From CAJBLF01 sp964545415 (GTDB lineage Bacteria > Patescibacteriota > Gracilibacteria > Absconditabacterales > Absconditicoccaceae): a stretch of 64,000 nt of DNA. The translations under genes and the position numbers were made by a program. Numbering within the stretch: position 1 is the first letter of the stretch; every line of letters begins with the position of its first letter. Positions 9,774 to 21,615 of the stretch are shown here, piece after piece. The notes beneath the pieces were generated by a model. It ran no database searches, had not been told where the DNA came from, and saw nothing but the letters and a program-made list of their open reading frames with translations. Location: the NCBI GenBank assembly GCA_964545415.1, contig CAZJFP010000004.1, positions 1 through 64,000 on the forward strand. The letters run 5' to 3'.

Positions 9774-10274
9774 TTAGTCTGGTAGCGATGCGTCTTCTGT
9801 AATCAGGTTTCCTGTGTTTTTGAGCTGTTTTTGTCGGAGCATCCTGTTGATGGACATCCTGGTAGGGGAAGCATTACAGAATTCGTCTGCTGTCAGTACG
9901 AGGAACCCTTTTACTCCTTGCATGACGTAGTTGAGATTGAAATTATTTTCCCATATCTTTTGTTTGATTTTGTGCTCTCCTACTTTTTCCAGTCCTTTGC
10001 TGGAGATGTAATATTTTATATCATGTCCTTCATCTCGTTGCATATCTTCATTGTGGAGGTGGTCGAGTTCGTGGATCTGATCTGTATTCTGTTGGTCGAG
10101 ACAAATGAGATATTCTTTGAGCGCGTCGATGTTTTGGAGAATGTTTTTGATCTTGTAATAATGCAAATGTTTCAAAAAATCATTTACCTCTTCTTTGAGA
10201 TATCCTGCAATATCCAAGGTGTCTATCTCTTCAGCTATGTTTCTGCTGATGATCTCTTTTTTGCTTTCGGCCAT
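9774..10274 (-). CDS. unknown cytoplasmic protein
   Basis: 166 residues, stop TAA, no TGA codon. No signal peptide or membrane segment. The N-terminal ~80 residues are helical and charged (AEEIDTLDIAGYLKEEVNDF, with His/Asp-rich HELDHLHNEDM near the middle). The C-terminal half has LVLTADEFCNASPTRMS. I do not recognise the family. It follows the ABC ATPase gene by 31 nt on the same strand, so the two may be co-transcribed. Confidence 0.65.
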   Translation of the reverse strand: MAESKKEIISRNIAEEIDTLDIAGYLKEEVNDFLKHLHYYKIKNILQNIDALKEYLICLDQQNTDQIHELDHLHNEDMQRDEGHDIKYYISSKGLEKVGEHKIKQKIWENNFNLNYVMQGVKGFLVLTADEFCNASPTRMSINRMLRQKQLKNTGNLITEDASLPD

Positions 10275-10305
10275 ACGATAATCGTCGTTTATGAGAGGTA
10301 AAATG

Positions 10306-10974
10306 TTATTTGATAATATGGAGCGTAATAGGATGGTTAGCTTTGAGATAATTTAAGAGGTGGATGTCGTGAGTAATCAGGAATATAGTTGTTCCTGTCT
10401 TGTGTGCTTCTATCAGAATATCTGCTATAGCTTGGGTGCTTTCCCGATCAAGATTTCCTGTAGGTTCATCAGCGATGATGAACTCCGGATCGTGAATGAG
10501 CGCTCTGGCAATAGTCACTTTTTGTTTTTCTCCTGAACTTAGTAGCTTTACTGGTTTATCGAGCAGGTGTTTGATATTGATTTTCTGTAATATTTGCTTG
10601 AGTTTTGATTCTATGATAGTTTCTCCCAATTCATAGAGATGAAGTGGATAGATGATGTTGTCTTTTACGCTTTCATTTTCTAAGAGCTGATAGTCCTGGA
10701 ATATTATTCCTAATCTTTTTCTTAGAATCTGTATATCTTCTCCTGAAAATTTGGAAATATCCATCCTATTGTAAAAGATGGTTTTTTCTGGCGGTGTAAG
10801 TTTTCCCGTGATGAATTTTACCAATGTCGTTTTTCCTGTTCCTGACTTTCCTGTCAGCACAAAAAACTCGTTGGCTTGAACGGATAGACTCAATCTATCG
10901 AAAAGATGCACTGGATTGTCCCGGTATCATCGGCTGAGATCCTTGATCTCTATCAGTGGTATGCTCTTTTCCAT
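10306..10974 (-). CDS. FtsE/LolD-type ABC transporter ATPase
   Basis: ATP-hydrolysing subunit of an MacB/LolD/FtsE-type exporter or cell-division complex. 222 residues with Walker A TGKSGTGKTT, Q-loop FQDYQLL, signature LLSSGEKQK, Walker B FIIADEPTGNLD and H-loop ITHD. The start at ATG 10974 depends on reading one TGA as Gly. The EPTGNLD form is typical of FtsE/LolD. No FtsX-like permease is adjacent, so the partner is unknown. Confidence 0.9.
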
Positions 10975-11064
10975 GGTATATGTTGATGTAAAAACTTTGT
11001 TTTGTGTATACTTGATTATATGCTCAGCATTCTATTTTTGCAAAATAAACCTATTGCCTCCTGG

Positions 11065-11160
11065 TGTTTAGATTGACAAAAACGTCAAAATTGATGAAAA
11101 TCGTTGAAAATCATCCAAAATCGAGGAAGGTTGAGGAAGGTCGATAAAAACTCGTTGAAT
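11065..11160. repeat. degenerate word repeats in divergent promoter region
   Basis: The 240-bp gap between the divergent ABC ATPase and pheS genes holds reiterated words: gaaaatcg, ttgaaaatc, atccaaaatcg and the direct repeat gaggaagg (twice, 3 nt apart). A clear T-box leader is not visible. The promoters of both genes must lie in this gap, but I cannot place them confidently. Confidence 0.5.
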
Positions 11161-11214
11161 TTGGTCCAGGATTGTATATGTTTGATACGCAATTTTATTC
11201 GTTATTTGTCTACT

Positions 11215-12234
11215 ATGCTAGAATTGAAACATGCTTTGTGAGAATTGGAGAAAGTCGTAGATGTTAATCAATTGGAAAATTTCTTTCAGATATATTTGTG
11301 AAAAAAAGGACTGCTCAATGAAGAATTCAAGGTGATGCTCACGTTATCTCCTGAAGAAAAAAAAGAAAGAGGCGCTATATTGTCTGAGATCAAGACAAAA
11401 TTGACTGAGGCCTATGAAACCAAGGAACAGCATTTTAAAATGGCGCAGATCAATGAACAGCTTGAAAAGGATATTGTAGATGTAAGTCTGGATGTCTCCA
11501 AGGAGCAAGGATCGTATTCGCTCTTGGCGAATATCAGAAGAGATGCAGAGGAAATCTGCAAATCCATGGGATTCGTGATGGAATATGGTACAGAGATGGT
11601 GACTAAATTCGAGAATTTCGAATCCGTGAATATCCCGCTTACCCATCCGGCTACAGAGATGCATGACACTATTTACCTGACGGAAAAAGATCCGAATGGC
11701 GAGAATCTTATTTTGAGGACACACACGTCTTCTATGCAAAATTATCTCATCCAGAAGTACGGATTGCCGCTCAAAGCTGTCGTTCCAGGAAAGGTCTATA
11801 GATTCGAAAATATGGATGCTTCGCATGATACGATGTTTTATCAGCTAGAAGGTATCGTTATCGATAAGGATATTAGCATCGCTCATTTCAAGGAAATGAT
11901 GACAAAATTCTTGGCGGCATTGTTGCACAAGAATGTGGAGACGAGGATGAGGCCTGGATATTTCCCTTTTGTAGAGCCAGGATTCGAAATCGATGTGAGA
12001 TATGATGTGTACAATAAGGAAACCGGTAAGATGGAAAAATCCAAGTGGATGGAGATTTTGTGAGCAGGCATGATCCATCCGAATGTCTTGAAAGAAGCAG
12101 GAGTGGATCCTACTCAGCGATCAGGATTTGCATTCGGTGTGGGAATCAGCAGATTGGCTGCGGTACGTTATGCTATCAAAGATATCAGATATTTCACCAA
12201 CGGTGACTTGAGGTTCGCGAAAAGCTTCGCGTAA
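11215..12234 (+). CDS. pheS: phenylalanyl-tRNA synthetase alpha subunit
   Basis: Charges tRNA-Phe as part of an alpha2-beta2 enzyme. 339 residues including a short N-terminal coiled coil and class II motifs: motif 1 around NIPLTHPATEMHDTIY, motif 2 KVYRFENMDASHDTMFYQLE and motif 3 GFAFGVGISRLAA. Three TGA glycines are seen, including the one in LGAGMIHPNVL, a conserved family position. Start ATG 11215. No pheT is adjacent. A repeat tract and a bidirectional terminator follow. Confidence 0.96.
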
Positions 12235-12235
12235 T

Positions 12236-12292
12236 TTGAATGCAGAATTTAAAATGCAGAATGCAGAATTCAAAATATAGAATTCAGAAAAA
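12236..12292. repeat. gaattcagaatgcagaat word repeat
   Basis: Reiterated words gaatgcagaat, taaaatgcagaat, gcagaattcaaaat and agaattcag lie directly after pheS. The same words occur at 24.08-24.16 kb, 35.13 kb and inside tatD and fmt. Confidence 0.65.
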
Positions 12293-12308
12293 ATTATATA
12301 TATATCAA

Positions 12309-12333
12309 AAAAATCCGTCTAGGCGGATTTTTT
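12309..12333. terminator. bidirectional terminator
   Basis: The stem aaatccg/cggattt has T-tracts on both strands and separates convergent pheS and the PH-domain gene. Confidence 0.85.
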
Positions 12334-12342
12334 CATTCATGG

Positions 12343-12804
12343 TTATTTGATTGATTGTATGATCGCTTGTTCCAGTTTTTTCGGTTCATCCGTGCCTATC
12401 CTATAGATCTTTCCGTTTTTCATCGTTATTTCGACTGCATCCCAACCGGAAACATTATAAATCAACATCTTGCGACCTATTCATCTCCTTATTCCCCATC
12501 CCGTATATCGAGGATTCTTCACGATCTTGGCTGATGTTATCTCATTGAGCGCAAACTTTTGTTTGTAGACACCATAACCGAATTTGATGTGGAGATATGT
12601 TTTATCGATATACACCTGAAGTGTTGTGAAGGAAATTAGGATATACAACACCAATATCATGATGGCAGTGGTGAGTAGATTATTGCCGGAATCGATTGAG
12701 ACAGGTTCGGCAGCGGTTGTGATATATGTCCGTGCAAAAAGCGCCAGTACGGCAACGGCAACTAGTATCATCAAGTAGCCGATTTGGGTGTGTTTGTAGG
12801 TCAT
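12343..12804 (-). CDS. two-TM protein with bacterial PH-like domain
   Basis: 153 residues ending at TAA. Two hydrophobic segments (about residues 9-26 and 45-62) are followed by a beta-rich domain with TYLHIKFGYGVYKQKFALNE and MLIYNVSGWDAVEI, the pattern of bacterial pleckstrin-homology (bPH/YdbT-like) membrane proteins. The function of such proteins is mostly unknown. One TGA glycine joins the last 46 residues. Convergent with pheS. Confidence 0.7.
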
Positions 12805-12832
12805 GGTATAGAGATATATTTAAAGATTTATT

Positions 12833-13939
12833 TTACTTATTTTTCCATTTTTCTCTGATTTTTTTTGCGATAAGCTTTCTCTCTCGTTTTGTATTCATAA
12901 ACTTTTTGAATCATTCTACGAGGGTATGATGCTTCTTGTCCTTCACTAATACACCGCAATCCTTATCCACCAATTCCGCGGTCGCTCATTCGCCGTAGCC
13001 GAAGATAGGAACTCCCAAGAGCATCGTTTCCACCGTTCCGATTCCGTAGCTTTCTTTGGTTAGATTGATGAGACCTTTCGCTTGGCTGATGATTTTGACT
13101 CTTTCATCGATATCACTTATCCGTCCGATGAAGATGATCGTCGGACCGGCGATGGATTTGAGATAGGCTTCGTCGGGACCGCTCCCCATCATAATGAGCG
13201 GTACTTTCATTTCGTTGCAGAGCTTGATGATCTTGTCCGCTTCTCTGACGAAGGATACCAGTCTTCCCACATAGAGATAATATTCCAATGGCGTTTCTTG
13301 GATAGCTGGAATAAAGAATTTTTGTGCGATGCGCGGATATTTTACCTGGATATTTTTGATGTTATACAGTTCTTTTGCTACTTTTGCGGTATAGGCGCTA
13401 TTTGCATATACTTTGTCGAATTTGGTAAATTCCAAGTCTCGCTTTCTGAGCTTGGGTACAATCCGATGGAATAATTTTCCTTTGATCCCTTTGAGCTTTT
13501 CATTGTATTCATCGTAATGCGTCCGGATATATTGCATAGGGGAGTGAAGATAGAGCGTCATCGGGACACCGGATATCGGCGTGATGTTTTTTGCAATAGC
13601 GAAGGAGGATATGAATATATGGTCAGGATGATATCTTTTGATTTTTTGGGAAAGGATGCTCATCAAGCTGGGATAAAAGAACATCAGGTTACGATAATCG
13701 AACAATCGTGAAATGAGCGGGATATTCCTTTTGCTGCATCGTAAGAAAAAATTGTTGATCCGTTTCGGTAATGCGGTGATAACTTGGAGATTATATTTTT
13801 CTGTGTGAAGCATGCCGCAATCAGAAAACAAGGTGAATACTTTCGCCTGTTTCATATCTTTGTGTTCGTCTATGAGGTCTTTGAGTACGGCAAGCGCTCC
13901 TCCTGGTTGAATCCGACAATGGACAAAAGCAAACTTCAT
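12833..13939 (-). CDS. GT4-family glycosyltransferase (WbaZ-like)
   Basis: Probable sugar transferase for surface polysaccharide; donor and acceptor unknown. 368 residues. The N-terminal Rossmann half contains PGGALAVLKDL and LYLHSPMQYIRTHYDEY, typical of WbaZ/mannosyltransferase-like GT4 enzymes. The C-terminal half contains YYLYVGRLVSFVREADKII, IMMGSGPDE and the nucleotide-sugar EX7E region KESYGIGTVETML. The last 51 residues follow a TGA (GEGATAELVD). Stop TAA; start ATG 13939. Confidence 0.88.
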
Positions 13940-14114
13940 AAAATTAACAAAAAACTAAAATTGAAAGGTGAAAAACGATCGAATAATTTTTATGTTCTTA
14001 GACTATATATTCTTGTTTTGTAAGCAAGGAAAATGTTATGTTGCGATAAGTCCTTGAAAAGAATTTTAAAAACACTATCACTCACTCATTCATTTACCTG
14101 TTTTTTGTTCTATC

Positions 14115-14519
14115 ATGAATCAAGAGGAAAGAGTTTTTGTGAAAAAAAACCTTATCAAACTTATCATAGGACTTATCTTGCTCGGATTTTCGTTTTCTTA
14201 TATCCAAAACCATCCTGCAGAAAAGGCTTCTATTTTTTCTGGTTTCCAGGTGCTACGACAGAGAGTTGTGGTCTATGTCCATAAGGTAACCAATACCAAT
14301 TCTGAAGCTTTCCAAAAAAAATATGATTATGAAAAGACCTATCAAGAGCTTATCAATATGGCTGAGAACAAAGATTGTGTGGATCCTAGCATCCTTACTG
14401 AGCTCAATGAAACATATTTGAAGCTCAAAAAAGAATGACTCAAAACGATTGAGGAAAATCTTCCTGGCTATATCCGCAAGGCAAATGAATATAAGCATAT
14501 GATAGACGACTGTAAATAG
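14115..14519 (+). CDS. unknown small membrane-anchored protein
   Basis: 134 residues. One hydrophobic segment (about residues 13-30, LIKLIIGLILLGFSFSY) is followed by a helical polar domain with a single central Cys. One TGA glycine precedes the last 26 residues; stop TAG. Convergent with rseP through a shared terminator. Family not recognised. Confidence 0.65.
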
Positions 14520-14540
14520 ACAATAGCAAGAGATGATAGA

Positions 14541-14572
14541 AAAAACCCCGCTGTAGAGCAGGGCTTTTTTTT
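14541..14572. terminator. bidirectional terminator
   Basis: An imperfect stem of ccccgct/agcaggg with T-tracts on both sides lies between the 14115-14519 gene and rseP. Confidence 0.75.
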
Positions 14573-14591
14573 GTTCTTTGATGAGTATTGA

Positions 14592-15788
14592 TTACTTGAT
14601 GAACGGTATGCTGATATCCCAGAAACGTACTAAATCTTTGAGAAGGATATAGACTCCCAATGCCATGAGGGCTATGAAAAAGATGAGATTGATATATCCT
14701 TCGATGTTGAAATATTTTTCTGGTTTCAATTTTCCTATTCATTGGATCAATACGCCTAGCAATCTTCCTCCATCCAATGCCGGGATAGGTAAAACGTTGA
14801 ATATCGCTAAGGCCAATGAAATCATACCTGCGAATGCGAGATAGAGCTTCCATCATCCAGCTTGAAGCAGCGCTTCTCCGAATTTGATCGCTCCGGCAGG
14901 TCAAGTCAATTTGTTGAGCGAAGTCTTGATCCTTTCTTTGTTGAGCGAGATCAAGTCGCTTCATAAGGTGCCTAATGCAGAGAAAGTAAGTACTGTTTGG
15001 GCTTTTATTTCTTTGGCTCCTACCCGCATGGCTTTGAAAAAAGGAAACTTGATAGGTTTGAGGTTAAGCTCTTCTGCATGAAAGGTTAATCCGAGTATGC
15101 AATTATCTGTAGGGCAGTGTGTTTGTGCTATTACGTTTTTGTTCTCTCTTTTGAACACGACTACAATGTCTTCGTCGATATGTTTTTTGAGAATGCTGCC
15201 TATATTCCGCACATCGACCGGTTCGTCATTGATAGAGAGGATGGTATCTCATGATATGAGTCCTATTTGTTGTCCGATCAATCCTTCAGATACTTTGTCT
15301 ATGTTTGCTGGACTAGAGACTAGTTCTCCACTAATGAATCCTTCTTGATTCAAGAAATTTACCGTAGGCATGAGGTAACTTTTTTGCTGTGAGGTGACTG
15401 CATTCTCCGGTAATATAGAGAGCGGTTGTGTTCCTATCGTGAAGATGCTTGTGAAGAGTATCCGTGCAAGGATGAGGTTCATACCGACACCGGCAATTAG
15501 GATTAGGATTTTGTTCTTTATCTTTCCTTTGATGAAACTGTCTTTTGCGTTAAAATCCGCTTCGTCTTTTGGATCTTCTCCTTTGAGTCTGACGAATCCT
15601 CCGAGCGGGATGAGGTTTAGGGTATATTCTGTTCCGGATTTGTCTTTTCGGAGTTTACATACTTTGGGTGGTATTCCGATACCGAATTCCAATACTTTTA
15701 CCCCGCTTTTTTTTGCTGTGATAAAATGTCCTAATTCATGAATCAATACCAATCCCATGAACATCAAAATTCATAATACTATCGCCAT
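14592..15788 (-). CDS. rseP: site-2 (intramembrane zinc) protease RseP-like
   Basis: Membrane metalloprotease that cleaves substrates within the bilayer, typically anti-sigma factors or signal-peptide remnants (family knowledge). 398 residues with zinc motif HELGH near residue 16, central PDZ domain(s) including IGLISGDTILSINDEPV, and the C-terminal metal ligand motif NVLPIPALDGGRLL. At least five TGA glycines, several at conserved sites such as the PDZ loop GDTIL. Start ATG 15788, stop TAA. No anti-sigma factor is adjacent. Confidence 0.94.
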
Positions 15789-15915
15789 GACTTCAATTAT
15801 CAATTAAAAAATTACGAATTACGATTTTTTTCGTTGATTAGTATTTACGAAATTATATAAGTAAAGCAACTCTTTTTAGCTTAAAGCATAAAGCTCGAAG
15901 CATTGTTTTGTTCTT

Positions 15916-16752
15916 ATGAGACTAATAGACGCACACACGCATTTGAATACTACGCCATTGGTGGAGGGTCGACCATGATATCTCCAAACATTTGTCGATG
16001 CTGGAGGTGTGGGTTTAGTAAATTCGTGAGCCAGTGAATCATACAATGTGCAGGGTATCGAGATTGCCAAGACTGTTGAAATATGAAAAGATGAAAATAT
16101 GGAACCATGGAAAGAGATCATTGTCAAAGCGACGGTAGGTTGGCATCCATTGGAATGTGTCGAGAATGTCGTCACTCTTGAAAATATCTCTGAAAAGATG
16201 CAACGACTCAAAAGATTATATGCTGACAATACACAGTATGTGGTCGCTATCGGAGAGACCTGAATCGACCTTCATTATTCCAATGGATTCGAGACGTTGG
16301 AAATCCAAAAAAAACTGTTTATCGAGCATTGTGAGTTCGCTCGTGAGACGTGATTGCCGTTGGTTGTTCATTCGAGGGATGCGTTTGATCAGACTTTGGC
16401 TATTTTGAAAGATTATCCTGATCTGACTATCTACTTCCATTGTCGAGGATATGGACCGGAGGAATTCAGAATGCTGAATGCAGAATGCAGAAACTTATAT
16501 GTAGGGTTTTGTGGAAATGTTACGTACAAGAAGGCGGAAGAGTTGCGTGAGACCTTGAAAATCGTACCTTTGACCCAGCTACTCTTGGAGACGGATGCGC
16601 CGTATCTGACACCGCAGATCGTTCGTGGAACAGATAATCATCCGGCGAATGTGAAGTATATTTATGAATTTGTGTCAGAATATCTTTCTCTTAGTCTTGA
16701 TGCGCTTTCTCACCAGGTAGAAGCTAATTTTCATGCTGTGTACAAAATATAG
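15916..16752 (+). CDS. tatD: TatD-family metal-dependent hydrolase/DNase
   Basis: TIM-barrel metallo-nuclease. Metal-binding motifs: N-terminal DAHTH, VGWHP, GETGIDLHYS (first Gly after T is TGA), PLVVHSRDAF and LLETDAPYL. 278 residues, stop TAG. Oddity: codons 182-193 read gaattcagaatgctgaatgcagaatgcag, identical in style to the intergenic repeat words, giving the segment EFRMLNAECRN after YGPE. This lies where family members have a surface loop, so the gene appears to have gained an in-frame repeat. Confidence 0.93.
16459..16492 (+). repeat. word repeat inside tatD coding sequence
   Basis: Tandem words attcagaatgctgaatgcagaatgcag inside tatD match the intergenic words at 12.24, 24.09 and 35.13 kb. 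Reading frame is preserved. Confidence 0.6.
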
Positions 16753-16823
16753 TTTTCTTATATAAAAGATTGACTTTTTATTATAAATTTTTATATTAAG
16801 GTATATTTATTTCCTTTTTTTCG

Positions 16824-18050
16824 ATGATGGAAAATACTGGATATAAAGATATAGAGGTACTCATAAACAGTCTTTCTGCGGCGAGAAAACATCTTTTGGA
16901 TCTATGCCCTAACGATCACGATATGGTCACTGAAGATCATGATAGTCAAATAACAATTTTGACTATTCAGCTAACTTGTTATAATGCTATCAATCAACTT
17001 CTGAAATTTTGCGACAAGGAATGGAAAGAAAAAAAACATACTGCCATCATCCATATAAGTGACCAGCTTCATGATAATTTCACTGTAGATTATCCTCAAA
17101 ATCTTCCGGTAAAGAGCATCAAGAATATTGATGGTATACTCTCTGATCTAACTTCCTATATCCAAGCCCAATCCAGATATGATACCGTTATGTTTACTGA
17201 TGAAGATGATTATCTCATCAAACATTTCGTCAAACCTAAGCCTGGCGATCTCAATATTGATTTCGTCAATAAAAAAATAGAACCGCTCAAAAAAATCCTG
17301 CCTATGTTACCTTCTGTTATCACTCCTGAAAATGCTCACGATTTTCTGAAACATGCTCTCTATAAAGATTTGGATGAATTCACGCTCACTTGTGCAATCG
17401 ACGAACTCAAAACACTCTTAAAATATTCTTTTTTTGATGTAGATGTTAAAGATAATGCCTTTTGGATGCGATCTATAAGATTTCTCAATCAGCTCAAAAA
17501 TATCATGAGAGAAACCTCTCGCAAATTCTGAGATATCTTTTATGTTGAGAAACCATCTGTAGAGAGGAAACCTAATATAGCTTCTGATCATGTAACATCT
17601 CAAAAGAATGAATCAAAAAAAATCCCTGTTCAACAGAAGCAATCTTCTACAGTTTCTTCTGCCAGTCAAACCTCTCCGGAAGATCTTCCACAAACGAAAA
17701 GGAAAAGCATGAGAAATGCTGCCATTGTTGTCGATCCTTCTTTGATGCCAAAAGAGAATAAGACGATAGAGCAATATCTCAAAGAGGCCGATCAGGATTT
17801 TGCCGTAGGCGGTTTTAAATTCCTTTCGAGAGCTAAGGAAAGATATGAGCGTATTCTCAAAATGTTCCCATGAAACGGACAAGAGGAATATATCTGTAAT
17901 CAAATCGCACGTATTGATGAAAAATTGGATCTGATCTATCGTCCTTTACCTCAAAAGACCGTCGATACCAAAAATCATAAAAAGTTTCCTCCACAAGGGA
18001 AAATAGATGCAAAGACATGAACCATCGAAGATGATTTTTCTCATACATAA
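16824..18050 (+). CDS. unknown protein with TPR-like C-terminal motif
   Basis: 408 residues read across three TGA codons, stop TAA. The N-terminal ~240 residues are helical. A Ser/Thr/Pro/Lys-rich linker (about residues 245-290) follows. A motif YLKEADQDFAVGGF then KERYERILKMFPG resembles a single tetratricopeptide repeat. The next gene has the same architecture (helical N-terminus, KP-rich linker, TPR-like AETDFALGNYVRA), so the two look like diverged tandem paralogues. No signal peptide. Function unknown. Confidence 0.7.
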
Positions 18051-18071
18051 ACCTTTTATTTTTTCTCTTCT

Positions 18072-19094
18072 ATGCCTATGGCAGGATATGATACTATAAG
18101 AAAACTTCTCAATAAAGTGTATGCATATAAAGGTCGTATAGAAAATAATGCGAGTAATTCCGTTGTTCCTATCAATGATGCCGATATTTCATCCTATGTG
18201 AAAACGAAAGAGAAATGTCTCAACGCTTTGCAGGACATTCTTACATTTACTAAATCGTATGCTATCGTCTCAGAAGCTTCTGAAGATCTTACGGCTCTAT
18301 TGTCCAAAATCGCTTCTCCTATAGATTTGACGTGGGAGGTATTGAATAAGGCTACTGATTTGTGCGAAGATATCAAAAAGGATTCTCTTGTTCATTCAGT
18401 AACCAAAAAATATCAACGTGTGCCACGTAAAACATTTTCTGGATCTGATCGTTTTCAGCAAGAATTGCCTGTTTTGAAACATATCTTATGATTTTCCGAT
18501 GTCCATTTTACTTGTAGAAATATAGACTGATTCCTTGATCCTAAACTCTATGATAGCATGGATATCAAACAGGTACAGTTAGTGATCGCTGAAATCAATC
18601 GTTTGCAGGAATACTTTTTTAGCGATGAATGATCAAGAATATCTATACCTCGTCGATTCTTCAAGTTTTTCTATAAACTCAAAGAGCTGTTTTTACATAA
18701 AGAGAAGCTTTTTTATGATCTTCCCTCAACAAAACATTCTTCTTTTGCTTCCAAACCGGTGATAGAAAAGAAACCAATTCCTGCTGTAGAATCTGTCCCA
18801 TTGGATGCGGCTGCATTGCATAAACGCGCAGAAACGGATTTTGCTTTGGGAAACTATGTAAGAGCTAGAGATCTCTGCTACAAGATACTTACGTCTTTCC
18901 CTGATTATGAATCTTTGCCTGATATCCTTAAGATGTTGGAAAACATAAAATCGTATATCGAGAGCATAAAACAAACTCTTTCTCACAACCATACAGACAA
19001 CCAATCGATTGAAGATGCTTCGACTCCAGCAAAAAAGATCGATCCTCGTAAGATCGATCCTCATACGTGAAGGCCTTATGACGATTTCGGTTAG
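18072..19094 (+). CDS. unknown TPR-like protein, paralogue of the preceding gene
   Basis: 340 residues crossing four TGA codons (including runs where the standard code shows nothing, 18492-18758). An N-terminal helical domain is followed by a KPVIEKKPIP linker near residue 230 and a TPR-like unit (HKRAETDFALGNYVRARDLC then KILTSFPDYE). It begins 21 nt after the preceding gene, so both form one operon. Its TAG stop (19092-19094) overlaps the TAA of the convergent ATPase gene. Confidence 0.7.
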
Positions 19095-21571
19095 ACACCG
19101 ACCCTAAAGAAAATTTCCTTATCCACCAATTCCCTTTTCGTTCATCGCTTCAACGCAGAAATCTGCTTCATGATTTCCACTTTTTCCGGTATATTTACGA
19201 TAGGATCATTGTATGGTACTCTAGTCTGGAAACTGAATGGTCTGGTAGGCTGGTTGTTGACCACTATTTTTGCTGCTGCTCTGAAGGTATCTCCGTTGAC
19301 CATATCTATTGCTGAAAATTCAGGTCACATCTCTTTTTCCAATAATTCCGCATCTGGCGCACCCACTTTATGGAAGAAAAAATTTCCTACGTTACCGAAG
19401 ATGGTTTTGGAAAGATCAAGGTTTCCTCCCAATCCTTCCTGTTTCAGCTGATCGATATATTGATGCGCTATGATCAATCCTAATTTATATTTTCTCGCTT
19501 CTGAGAGAATGCTTTCGATGGATTTGGATACATAATTCTGGAACTCATCGATATAGAGAAAATAATTCTTTCTTTCTTTAGGGTCAAGTCTTGCTCTTTT
19601 GAGCGCAGAAAGTTTGAGCTGCATGGATACCATTCTTCCCACAAGCTTACTGTTTTCTTCTCCTGTCAGACCTTTGGCGAGATTGACAAGAATGACTTTT
19701 CCTTCATTCATCGCATCGAAGAAATTGAATGCTGATTTCGGTTGTCCGATTACGTTCCTGATGAATGTTCCCGTCGTGAATGGTCAGAATTTTGCTTGCA
19801 AAAATGGGATAATCTCTGATTTTTCCCTTTCTCCCATTTTCCTATACGTTTTATTTCGCCGTGCCGCAATGATAGGATTCTTTACGTTTCTTATTTTGGA
19901 TTCTGCAAATGCATCGTCAGTGAAGAGCCTCATGATATCTACGAGCGTTCCTCCTTCCGGTTGTTCCATAAGCAAGAAACACGCGTTACGGAAGTAATCT
20001 TGGATACGCGGTCCGAAAATCTCTTCTCCGTACATAGAGACAAACATCTCTACCAGATCGTTGGTTACGACATCTCTTTCGTCATCATTTTCTGTTCCAT
20101 CCAAGGGATTGAAAGCAATAGGATATTCGGTATTAGATAAGTCGAAATGGATCAAGTCATCTATTCTTTCTTTGGGATAATGCTTCATTACGAATTCCAC
20201 CAAATCGCCATGCGGATCGATGACACAGAAACCATTATTTAGTCTAATATCCTCCAATAATGAGGTAAGCATGAGCGTTGATTTTCCTGAACCGGTTTGT
20301 CCGATGATGTACATGTGTCTGAATCTATCGTCGTTGTCTGTCCTGATCCTGATTTCTTTTTTGATGCCGGCGTAGGTGTTGTAGCCGAGTAGGATTCCTT
20401 CAGTAGGAATATTGTCCGGTGCTGGGATGATCTTATATTTTTGCCGGCTTATTCTTGGATTCCTGTTGAACTTCGCATTAGGAATGTGAATGATAGATGA
20501 GACTTCTTTGATACTCAGTATCATTTTTTTGTTCCGTTTGAGGATGTTTCCGATTGTTCAATTGTCGTTCCAGAAAAGCCTATTGATAAAATCTTTTGCA
20601 AATTCTTGGAGATTTTTTGCTTTTTTGAATTTGAAGGCGTTGAGTCCTATATAATTGTATTGGCTGAATGATCTTGCTAAATCTTCAATGATTTTTCCTG
20701 GCCTATTGGCATCAGGCGACGTGACGATTGCTCTGATTCTTACTGAAAAGATCTCTTCTTCCGATTTTTTGTCGAGATCGCCTGTCTGCTGTTGGGTAAG
20801 ATCGCTTTTTTTCTCTTCATCTTTTGATGTGTCTTTGGCGTCACTGCTTGAACTTGTTATGCCCTTTCGCATATCTTTTAGCAGGAGACTTATGAAACTT
20901 TTGTTCTTGCCTTCTTTTATTTTTTTGGATTCTTTTCTCAGCGCTTTGAGTTCTTTTTCATCGAGAGGGGACATCAGTACTTGCAGACACATTTTTTCGT
21001 CAGTAAATACTTTGGAGTATGCCGATAAGATACTATCCATAGGATCAGCTTCGAATGCTTCGTAGGTTTTGATCGGGAAGGCGTTATCTTTGGTGAGGAA
21101 AAATTCTCCACCTGCCATATATTTGCCTGCTTCGAGCAGTTTTGGCTGATCTATAGAATCTACTACCGCTCCTATCAGAAAAGATGAAATCAATTTTTCC
21201 AATGTTTCTCCATGTTCTTCAGGTACTCCCATGATGAATTTTATTACTTCTTTTTCTATAAACATCTCCATGCTGATATAGTTGTTTCCGAATTTTCTGT
21301 GCGATCGTTTATCTTCGACTATAGAGTAGAAGTTTTTGTATATCTGATTCATAATCTGGATATTCTGTTTCATATCTCTGATAGTGTCCCCTCACTCATC
21401 ACTTCCTTTGGTAGTCACACTTTTTGGTATCTTGATCTGCATATATCTGATTTTGCTCGTTTGATAGATTCTGTGTTTTTTGTACATCGAAGAAAAAATA
21501 GCTTTGATGAGGACGCTACCTATCAACCGTATTCCTAGTGCTATGATGATCAGTATGATAAAATCGTTCAT
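19091..21571 (-). CDS. VirD4/TraG-like type IV secretion ATPase, copy A
   Basis: Membrane-anchored DNA-translocating or coupling-type ATPase. 826 residues: TM helix at ~4-24, a ~390-residue cytoplasmic region unique to this type, Walker A GQTGSGKST (~424-432), Walker B CVIDPHGDLVEF (~450) and a second acidic motif YIDEFQNY (~675) typical of the TraM-recognition/VirD4 C-terminal part. Four TGA glycines join four standard-code fragments. No other type IV secretion genes are next to it. Paralogues with different flanking domains lie at 28.4-31.5 and 51.2-54.5 kb. Confidence 0.85.
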
Positions 21572-21615
21572 CTTTCTTTTTTTCGCTAAAATCGCGAGTA
21601 TGGCTTACTAGATAA

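Noticed and set aside
9595..9777. Open + frame of 60 codons upstream of hrcA
   Set aside because: It spans the structured inverted repeats and overlaps the terminator; composition looks non-coding.
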